Source: JAVBPB01 sp031549965
Lineage (GTDB): Bacteria; Bacillota; Clostridia; Lachnospirales; Lachnospiraceae
Direction of reading: 5' to 3'
Length of the DNA: 56,497 nucleotides
Assembly (NCBI GenBank): GCA_031549965.1
Contig: JAVBPB010000120.1
Location: 1-56,497, forward strand
The position numbers were made by a program, and so were the translations under genes. The notes beneath the pieces are model-generated. The model made no database searches. It was given only the letters and a program-made list of their open reading frames with translations, and was not told where the DNA came from. Shown here piece by piece: positions 50,169-56,497 of the stretch (its first letter is position 1; each line of letters starts with the position of its first letter).

Positions 50169-52484
50169 TTATTTAAATTCCCCATGAATTTTTCGCTTTG
50201 TGTAGTAGGTATTTATATCTATTGTATTGCCATCTGTTATTACTGTCACCCCACCATCAACATCTGTTTCTAATATTATTGTACCATTATTTTCTAATCT
50301 GTCCACAATTTCTTTACTAGGATGATTATATCTATTATTGATGCCACAGGATATAATAGAAAAGGTAGGATTTACCTTATCCAAAAAAGATTTTGACGTT
50401 GAAGTTTTTGAACCATGGTGTCCGACCTTTAACAATGTAAATGATGAGAGATTAGGGATTAATATTTTTTCCTGATTTTCTTCTAAATCTCCTACTAATA
50501 ACCCTTTGAACTCATTAATTTGAATACTTAGTACTGTAGAATACTCATTTTTATCCTTTGCAATAAATCCCTCAAAAGGGTGGAGGCATTCTATAGTTAT
50601 TTCTTTGTCATTAATAATATCTCCCCTTTCAATTTGTTTTATTTCAATACTGTATTCCTTGGCTAGATTTATTATATCTGTGTACTGATCGTCAATAAGA
50701 TTTGTAATGGGAATGTAGATAGTATCTATCTTTATTAAAGGTATTAGTTCGATTATGCCAGATATATGGTCTGTGTCCATATGAGAAATAATAACATTGT
50801 CTATTTTATCCACTGCTTTTGCTTTTAGAAAAGGTAATATTCTGTATTTACCTAATTGCTTTATCTGTGAACTTCCGCAGTCAACCAAAAATGTTTTTGA
50901 AAAGGTTTTTATGAATATGGCATCTCCTTGTCCTACATCTAAAAATGTAATTTCTAAGCCTTTATTATTATTTTTAATTAATATTACGCTTAGAAAAATA
51001 AGAATGAAAAGTACAGCCTTTTTATTAATATACTTTGCTAACACAATAAATAAGATAACTATCAAATAATAAATTAAAACTTGTGCTATATGTGGTTTTC
51101 CAATTACAATGTTGCTGGCTGGAAGCTTTGAAAAGATTTTACATAGGTATTCGTAAATTTCTAGTATATAATGTACGCTTCCAATTATTATTTGTCCGCA
51201 AAAAGTATTGATTACTGCTATGATTCCTCCAATCAAAGAAAGAGGAACTAAAAGGGTCATTAAAGGGTTTACGATTAGATTTAGAAATATGGAATATAGG
51301 GGGAATTCATAGTAGAAGTATATAATAATTGGAAATATTATTATATTTACTGATAAACTTAGAATAAATGCTTTTAAAATTATATTTTTGCTTTTTATAT
51401 ATGATGTTAATATAGGATTTATTACTACTATACCAACAACTGCACCATAGGATAATAAAAATCCTGCATTATATATTTGCATTGGTTGTTGAGCTAGTAT
51501 AATCAGGGCACTTAGGGATATGGCTGAAAGTATGTCATATGTCCTTCCTAATATATTGGCAATAAGTGCTATGATTAGCATAATTACTGCTCTGTTTGTA
51601 GAAACGCTTAAATCGGTTAGTTGCCCGTATGCATATGTAGCTGGAATTGCTATAGCACTTGAAATATATATATTAACTCCAAGATATTTTAATATTATAT
51701 ATATGGACATACCGATTAAAGTAATGTGCTGACCTGATATTGCCAAAATATGTATTATACCATTTTTTTGATATAACTCCTTTATATCTAACTCAAGTCC
51801 TGATTTATCACCAAAATTCATTGCCATTACAGTTCCTGCATCTTTTTCGTTTAAAATCTTTTGATATGAATCTTTAAAAATTTGCTTTATTTTTGTTAGA
51901 GTATTATTAAATATACTGTATTGATAATCTATTATTTTTAAATCTTCACCAAATATTTTATATTCAATATCTTGAGTTTTATAAAATAGGTATTCATCAA
52001 ACTGTCCCAAATTTCTTGGTTTTTGAAATTTGTTAATTTCACCTGTAACAGAAATTTCTTGCCCTAACTTTATCTTATAATTACTACTTATGTAAATCAA
52101 TATTTGTTTACATAAATAGTAATTATCCTTTAATAAAACTTTACATTTTTTAATATATATAGTTTGTTTTTCACCTTTGTCTTCTATTTTTGTTACTTTA
52201 CCTGTTGCAACAACAGAAGTACTTTGTTCAAAAATATCGTCTAAAGTATTAGGTGCAAGTTGATTATTCATTAGTGTGTATCCAAAGTAAATAACCATTG
52301 GAATAATAAAAATAAAACTGTCATAAGAATTAAATCTATAATTTTTATTTAAATAGTGCCATATTGAAAATATAGTTATAAATAATGCTGTAATTATAAC
52401 TATCATAACATACATGTTAAATAAAGTTAGTACCTCTCCAAGTACAAATCCAATCAAAACCCACAAAAGCGGTCTTTTAATCAA
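50169..52484 (-). CDS. comEC: ComEC/Rec2 DNA-uptake channel with metallo-beta-lactamase domain
   Basis: A 771-residue membrane protein that forms the DNA channel in natural transformation. The N-terminal helices and OB-like domain (about residues 60-170, VVATGKVTKIEDKGEKQTIYI) precede the competence domain (about 215-480; FGDKSGLELDIKELYQKNGIIHILAISGQHITLIG). The C-terminal metallo-beta-lactamase domain (about 510-760) has GQGDAIFIKT, NVIISHMDTDHISGI (HxDxDH), KVGHHGSKTSTS. The TTG at 52484 is chosen as start, 6 nt after AAGGAG; the upstream gerM-like stop overlaps that site. It is the last gene of the comEA-walRK-gerM-comEC operon. Confidence 0.9.
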   Translation of the reverse strand: MIKRPLLWVLIGFVLGEVLTLFNMYVMIVIITALFITIFSIWHYLNKNYRFNSYDSFIFIIPMVIYFGYTLMNNQLAPNTLDDIFEQSTSVVATGKVTKIEDKGEKQTIYIKKCKVLLKDNYYLCKQILIYISSNYKIKLGQEISVTGEINKFQKPRNLGQFDEYLFYKTQDIEYKIFGEDLKIIDYQYSIFNNTLTKIKQIFKDSYQKILNEKDAGTVMAMNFGDKSGLELDIKELYQKNGIIHILAISGQHITLIGMSIYIILKYLGVNIYISSAIAIPATYAYGQLTDLSVSTNRAVIMLIIALIANILGRTYDILSAISLSALIILAQQPMQIYNAGFLLSYGAVVGIVVINPILTSYIKSKNIILKAFILSLSVNIIIFPIIIYFYYEFPLYSIFLNLIVNPLMTLLVPLSLIGGIIAVINTFCGQIIIGSVHYILEIYEYLCKIFSKLPASNIVIGKPHIAQVLIYYLIVILFIVLAKYINKKAVLFILIFLSVILIKNNNKGLEITFLDVGQGDAIFIKTFSKTFLVDCGSSQIKQLGKYRILPFLKAKAVDKIDNVIISHMDTDHISGIIELIPLIKIDTIYIPITNLIDDQYTDIINLAKEYSIEIKQIERGDIINDKEITIECLHPFEGFIAKDKNEYSTVLSIQINEFKGLLVGDLEENQEKILIPNLSSFTLLKVGHHGSKTSTSKSFLDKVNPTFSIISCGINNRYNHPSKEIVDRLENNGTIILETDVDGGVTVITDGNTIDINTYYTKRKIHGEFK

Positions 52485-52494
52485 ATTAATCTCC

Positions 52495-53415
52495 TTATTC
52501 TTCATTGCCAACTACATCAAGGTTTCTTTCAAATGGTTCATCAAAAGCTATACTACCATCTCTGAAGGTTTTCCTTTTTTCTCCGTTAATTGTAAATTGG
52601 ACTTTGTTAATTGTGGGTAATTCAACCAATGAGTTAACAATTGAATATATCGTTACACTTTCCTTTACATTTAAAGTTTTATCCAATAGTTTCTCATTAA
52701 AATCTAAATAACACACACCATCCTTAACTGTCAGTTTTATTAACTGTGTTCCTTCGGGTATAGTTCTGTTAACATAGTCTACTCCAGGACTTATTAATCT
52801 GTTAATAATTATTTCTTCCATAGAAATATTTCCATCATAAGTAACTAAAAATAAATTTTCAATAAGCTTACTACCTTTGTCATTGGCAAAAAATAAGGTG
52901 ACATATGTTCTTTGATAATAATTTATATCATTACCTGTGTTATCAATAAATTTGTCCTTTGTCATTAATCCCACAGGCTTTTCAGCAGAATCCATAAGAG
53001 GTTGTTCATTAACGTAAAATTCTACAAACTTTACATCCTCAATTTGACACAATGTTTTTACAATTGATGCTCTACATAATATTTCAGCAGTTTTTGAAAG
53101 ACTTAAATATGCTGAATCAAAATGTATTGAAAGCTGTCCATCCTTAAACTCATAATTTTTAATCTTTATAGTATCAGGTTTTGCAAGTTTATAGGAATTT
53201 TCTTTTGGTTCCTTTTCAATTGCTATTAATAATTCATTAATTAAATCATTGGTTTCAAAAGTTTTTGGCTCATATGCCTCGTATACTATTTTTGTTTCAC
53301 TATTATTAATATAATAGATCTTTAGACTGTTTTCTGTCTCTTTTTTATTTTCTGTATTGTTACTACAGCCAGATATAAGAAATATTAAAACTGCTAACCA
53401 TAAGACTTTTTTCAA
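52495..53415 (-). CDS. GerM-like lipoprotein with two GerMN domains
   Basis: A 306-residue lipoprotein: signal with lipobox LISGC (Cys near residue 17), then two GerMN beta-alpha domains. The first spans about residues 32-165 (ETNDLINELLIAIEKEP, SIHFDSAYLSLSKTAEILCRASIVKTLCQI, VKFVEFYVNEQPL) and the second about 170-300 (MEEIIINRLISPG, VCYLDFNEKLLDKTLNVKESVTIYSIVNSL, INKVQFTINGEKR). GerM is a ring-forming component at the engulfing septum and affects germination. Its place behind a sensor kinase parallels WalK-linked lipoproteins. AGGAGG precedes the ATG. Confidence 0.82.
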   Translation of the reverse strand: MKKVLWLAVLIFLISGCSNNTENKKETENSLKIYYINNSETKIVYEAYEPKTFETNDLINELLIAIEKEPKENSYKLAKPDTIKIKNYEFKDGQLSIHFDSAYLSLSKTAEILCRASIVKTLCQIEDVKFVEFYVNEQPLMDSAEKPVGLMTKDKFIDNTGNDINYYQRTYVTLFFANDKGSKLIENLFLVTYDGNISMEEIIINRLISPGVDYVNRTIPEGTQLIKLTVKDGVCYLDFNEKLLDKTLNVKESVTIYSIVNSLVELPTINKVQFTINGEKRKTFRDGSIAFDEPFERNLDVVGNEE

Positions 53416-53438
53416 TTTTTTGCCTCCTTTTCTTACAA

Positions 53439-54836
53439 TTAGGCAATATAATTAAGTGGTATTCTAACTGTAAATGTAGTTCCTTCATCTTCTTTAGAAT
53501 ACACTTTAACAGCCCCTCTGTGCATTAGTATAATGTTTCGGGTAATGGATAATCCAAGTCCTGTGCCACCTGTTTCTCTTGAACGGGCTTTATCAACTCT
53601 ATAAAACCTTTCAAATATATGCCCTTGAGATTCTTCTGGTATTCCTATTCCAGAATCAGAAACTTTTATAAAGAAAAATTTATGATCTGCATTCAAAGAA
53701 ACTCTTACCCATCCGCCTTCAATATTATATTTTATTGCATTTTCAATTAAATTTGATATAGCTAATGAAATTTTAACTTCATCTACATCTGCAAGTACTG
53801 GTCTAAAGCTTTCTAGCACTAATTCAATATCTCTTTTGGCTGCTATTGGTCTTAATCTTTTTAAAATCTGTTCTAATAACTCATTAATATTTAAATTATC
53901 AATATTCATATCACTTGCGGTTTTATCCATTCTAACCAGTGATAATAAGTCAGTAATTATTTTATTTTCTCTTTCTATTTCCAATGCAATATCTTCCAAA
54001 AATTCCCTATAGAGTTCAACGGGTACATTCTCTTGCATTAATAAAGAATCTGCTAAAACCTTTATAGAGGTTATTGGAGTTTTTAATTCATGGGAAACAT
54101 TAGAAACAAATTCCTGTCTTGAACTTTCAAGTACCTGCATTCTGGCAATTGATTTATTAAAAGCATCTGAAAGCTTTGCAATCTCTGTATAACCACTAAT
54201 CGATAATTGTTCATCCATATATCCTTCTGTTAAACCCTCAATAGAATTCTTAAGCCCATTAATTGGTTTAGTTAATATATCAGAATAAATTACTGCGATT
54301 ATACTTATTATTAATATTACTGTCACAATAAGAAGTAATGCTTTTTGATCTAAGTTCTGGCGAATTGTTTCTATGTTTTTTGTTGAAAATGTAATAATCA
54401 TAACGCCGGTAATTCCCTGTTCAGTTTGATTTGTATTATGAATAGGTATAGTTATTTCTATATAGCTGTTTGTCCTATCATGCTTAATACTGTTTTGATC
54501 TGAAAAACTTTTAATAACTCCTTCTGAAACTATTGTTTTTCCAACCTCAATATTATAGGTATCCTTTATTATATTAAAGCTACTGTCTATTACGATAATT
54601 CTTCCTTCGTAAAGCATAGCAAATTGATTGATTTCAGCATCTATTACATTAGATTCCCTATTGGTAATATAGCCCGATGATGCTAATAGGTTACAAAGAA
54701 TATATCCATTACTTTGGATTTCTTTTACCTTTTGATCAATTGCTGACTGCTCGTATGCATCAGTTAAAATACCTGTAAATATAATTAGTGGTAAAAAGCC
54801 AATTATAATGAAGGCTGTGCATATTCTGATTCTCAT
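53439..54836 (-). CDS. walK: Sensor histidine kinase, WalK/VicK-like
   Basis: A 465-residue membrane kinase. Two helices (about residues 2-22 and 163-182) flank an extracytoplasmic sensor domain. A HAMP domain (about 183-235, SDILTKPINGLKNSIEGL) follows, then the HisKA box VSNVSHELKTPITSIKVLAD (His near 246), the N-box ISNLIENAIKYN, the G1 box VSDSGIGIPEE, the F-box and the G2 box GGTGLGLSI. WalK controls cell-wall turnover with its partner regulator. No PAS domain is present, unlike Bacillus WalK. The start is uncertain: ATG at 54836 has no clear ribosome-binding site, and a GTG at 54887 overlapping walR is possible. Confidence 0.85.
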   Translation of the reverse strand: MRIRICTAFIIIGFLPLIIFTGILTDAYEQSAIDQKVKEIQSNGYILCNLLASSGYITNRESNVIDAEINQFAMLYEGRIIVIDSSFNIIKDTYNIEVGKTIVSEGVIKSFSDQNSIKHDRTNSYIEITIPIHNTNQTEQGITGVMIITFSTKNIETIRQNLDQKALLLIVTVILIISIIAVIYSDILTKPINGLKNSIEGLTEGYMDEQLSISGYTEIAKLSDAFNKSIARMQVLESSRQEFVSNVSHELKTPITSIKVLADSLLMQENVPVELYREFLEDIALEIERENKIITDLLSLVRMDKTASDMNIDNLNINELLEQILKRLRPIAAKRDIELVLESFRPVLADVDEVKISLAISNLIENAIKYNIEGGWVRVSLNADHKFFFIKVSDSGIGIPEESQGHIFERFYRVDKARSRETGGTGLGLSITRNIILMHRGAVKVYSKEDEGTTFTVRIPLNYIA

Positions 54837-54861
54837 ACTTTTGAAAAAATTATTTTTAAAA

Positions 54862-55554
54862 TTAATTTTGGAAATAATAACCAACACCCCATTTTGTATG
54901 TATATAGTCAGGTTCACTTGGATTTATTTCTATCTTTTCCCTAAGTCTTCTTATATGCACATCTACTGTTCTAACATCTCCCGGATAGTCATATCCCCAA
55001 ACAATATTAAGTAAATTTTCTCTGCTATAAACCTTGTTGGGATTTAATACTAATAATTCAAGTAGATCAAATTCCTTTGCAGTTAAGTTAACTTCCTTTT
55101 TGTCAATATACACTCTTCTGCCATCACAGTCAATTCTTAATGCACCTACATTAATGATTTTACTATTTTCTACTACGGGAATTTCCTTTTTTGTATTACG
55201 ACGCATTATTGCTTTAATTCTTGCCTTAACCTCTAATATATTAAATGGTTTTGTAATGTAGTCATCTGCTCCATATTCCAACCCCAATATCTTATCCATA
55301 TCTTCACCTTTTGCTGTGAGCATAATTATGGGCATACTGGAAAACTCCCTAATATGCTGACAAACCTCTAAACCGGTTAGTTTTGGTAGCATAATATCTA
55401 ACAGTACCACGTCATATTCTGTGTTTTTGGCATACTCTAAAGCTTCTTCACCATCATAAGCACAATCTACCTGCATATCATCCTGCTCTAAGCTAAATCT
55501 TATTCCCTTTACAATCAGTTTCTCATCATCAACTACAAGTACTTTCTTTCCCAA
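54862..55554 (-). CDS. walR: OmpR-family response regulator, WalR/VicR-like
   Basis: A 230-residue regulator. The receiver domain has VLVVDDEKLIVKG, phospho-acceptor Asp in DVVLLDIMLPKLTG near residue 52, and MLTAKGEDMDKILGLEYGADDYITKPF. The winged-helix DNA-binding domain (about 130-228) ends in YSRENLLNIVWGYDYPGDVRTVDVHIRRLREKIE, the WalR-type recognition helix. The TTG at 55554 is taken as start, 6 nt after GAGGTG; a GTG three codons earlier lies inside that site. It is immediately followed by its kinase gene and starts 10 nt after comEA. Confidence 0.88.
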   Translation of the reverse strand: MGKKVLVVDDEKLIVKGIRFSLEQDDMQVDCAYDGEEALEYAKNTEYDVVLLDIMLPKLTGLEVCQHIREFSSMPIIMLTAKGEDMDKILGLEYGADDYITKPFNILEVKARIKAIMRRNTKKEIPVVENSKIINVGALRIDCDGRRVYIDKKEVNLTAKEFDLLELLVLNPNKVYSRENLLNIVWGYDYPGDVRTVDVHIRRLREKIEINPSEPDYIHTKWGVGYYFQN

Positions 55555-55564
55555 TCTATTCACC

Positions 55565-56179
55565 TCAATTTATTGTAATGCTGTCTTTAATTTTATTAAA
55601 AACTCCTTCTTTTATTCCTTCAATATTCATTAATTCTTCAATACTTTTAAATCCGTTATTACTATCACGATAGCTTATTATGCTTTTTGCCTTTGAACTG
55701 CCTATACCTGTTAAAGTCATTAGCTCGTTAATTGTAGCAGTGTTTATATTTACAAGGTTGCTGGAAATTTTATTTTCTTCTGGTATTGAATTATTTTTAA
55801 GTAAGTTCTTTTCATCTTCAACAGAAAGAATTTCAATTCTTTGTCCGTCAGAAACAATTTGTGCAAGATTTACGCTATTTGTAGCATCCTTTGTAAGACC
55901 TCCTGCAAGTTCAACTAGGTCTATTAACCTTGAATTTTCTTTAACAATATAGACTCCAGGGGTATTTACTTCACCACAAATGTGAACGTAGATTTCACTT
56001 GTGGTAACGTTTTCTTCAATAAGGTTATCTGTGTTTTCTTCTCTCTCAATTTCTGTTGTACTTTCAATCATTATGTTTTCTGTTGGAATTTTATTTAAAG
56101 CCCCCAAGCTGTAATATATTCCAACTGCCCCAATAAAAATTACTATTGATACTATTGCAATAGTTTTTTTATTGATCAT
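55565..56179 (-). CDS. comEA: ComEA-like DNA receptor with SLBB and helix-hairpin-helix domains
   Basis: A 204-residue membrane-anchored DNA-binding protein: one N-terminal helix (about residues 7-26), a Glu/Thr-rich spacer, an SLBB domain (about 62-120, IYVHICGEVNTPGVYIVKENS, LVELAGGLTKDATN, NLAQIVSDGQRI) and a C-terminal double helix-hairpin-helix (about 142-203; VNINTATINELMTLTGIGSSKAKSII and SIEELMNIEGI). ComEA captures double-stranded DNA outside the membrane and passes it to ComEC. Both genes are in one operon, with the WalRK-type system between. AAAAGGAGACAAA precedes the ATG. Confidence 0.92.
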   Translation of the reverse strand: MINKKTIAIVSIVIFIGAVGIYYSLGALNKIPTENIMIESTTEIEREENTDNLIEENVTTSEIYVHICGEVNTPGVYIVKENSRLIDLVELAGGLTKDATNSVNLAQIVSDGQRIEILSVEDEKNLLKNNSIPEENKISSNLVNINTATINELMTLTGIGSSKAKSIISYRDSNNGFKSIEELMNIEGIKEGVFNKIKDSITIN

Positions 56180-56354
56180 TTTGTCTCCTTTTTATTTTTA
56201 TTGGGCTACAGATATATTCTACATAAAAAGAGTGCTGATTACAATAGGTTTTTGATTTATTTTTAATTTTGGTGAATGTAGTGAAAATTATTGGAAAGTT
56301 TGATTTTGTTTTGACGTTTGGGTGGATTAGGGATCGAATTTTTTAGATGAATAT

Positions 56355-56497
56355 TCTGGCAAATATTATATTTTAAGCTCTGTTATGCCAAACATTACAA
56401 GGAGCCCCTTAAAACGAAAATAATGTCAGGATGCTGACATTATTTTTGGGTCTCCTTTCCATGGCATAAATGAGCTTAAAATATAATATTTGCCAGA
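56355..56497 (-). repeat. Cruciform element D (right side reaches the window edge)
   Basis: Upstream of comEA. The long stem is at least 26 perfect base pairs (56355-56380 with 56472-56497) and may continue beyond the window. The second stem is TTATGCCA at 56383-56390 with TGGCATAA at 56462-56469, the third AAGGAG at 56399-56404 with CTCCTT at 56452-56457, and the apical hairpin is AAAATAATGTCAG/CTGACATTATTTT. On the minus strand the joiners read CCATGGAAAGGAGACCC and GGGGCTCCTTGTAATGTTTGG, the family core. The third-stem pair is G-C here where copies A and C have T-A. The stretch 56180-56354 holds only the comEA promoter region. Confidence 0.82.

Noticed and set aside
1..56497. CRISPR array, tRNA or rRNA genes
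   Set aside because: No regularly spaced direct repeats and no cloverleaf or rRNA signature were seen on either strand.

Overview
The window reads as chromosomal DNA of an AT-rich, endospore-forming, Gram-positive anaerobe of the class Clostridia, probably Lachnospirales-like. The grounds are sporulation and spore-core genes (ytvI-like, pdaA-like, spoIIP, gpr, gerM-like, a Csp-like subtilase), lipoproteins and SLH-type surface proteins, strong AGGAGG ribosome-binding sites with several TTG/GTG starts, and the order comEA-walR-walK-gerM-comEC ... holA-rpsT-gpr-spoIIP. Genus cannot be fixed from the sequence alone. Most genes lie on the minus strand.

Layout. 1-450: the 5' part of a c-di-GMP-I riboswitch that leaves the window to the left, then a ~208-nt cruciform element (A). 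452-6894: ytvI-like gene and a minus-strand operon MFS - MATE - znuA - znuC - znuB. 7185-8013: two small acidic proteins. 8184-12777: a decayed duplicate of a protease end, a lipoprotein with an internal duplication, and a 1053-residue secreted subtilase with two cellulose-binding modules, preceded at 13015-13175 by a c-di-GMP-I riboswitch with a terminator platform. 13335-15324: truncated cruciform element (B), a DUF2935 protein, a ZIP transporter. 15468-21688: FtsX-type ABC exporter with a huge coiled coil, a polysaccharide deacetylase, and a GH25-fold protein without its catalytic residues. 21689-24811: structured-RNA candidate, small secreted protein, and a divergent sigma/anti-sigma pair. 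24988-31199: DUF3793, two paralogous ribbon-helix-helix proteins, Csp-like subtilase, TelA and XpaC homologues. 31690-39106: IS66 scar, a small conserved protein, and a translationally coupled pair of a PIN-nuclease protein and a 1319-residue UPF1/DNA2-type helicase. 39420-43803: crcB, flavoprotein, spoIIP, gpr, rpsT. 43894-56179: holA, cruciform element (C), a surface-protein pair (DUF5704-like and SLH-like) lodged between holA and comEC, then comEC, gerM-like, walK, walR, comEA. 56355-56497: cruciform element (D).

The two most unusual signals are (i) a family of four intergenic cruciform elements that share a conserved core but have long, perfectly paired stems of unrelated sequence in each copy, and (ii) the PIN-nuclease/SF1-helicase operon with its own promoter and direct-repeat operator candidate. 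A third is the c-di-GMP-riboswitch-controlled, cellulose-binding secreted protease. Assignments rest on reading protein motifs and RNA pairings by eye; no database search was run.
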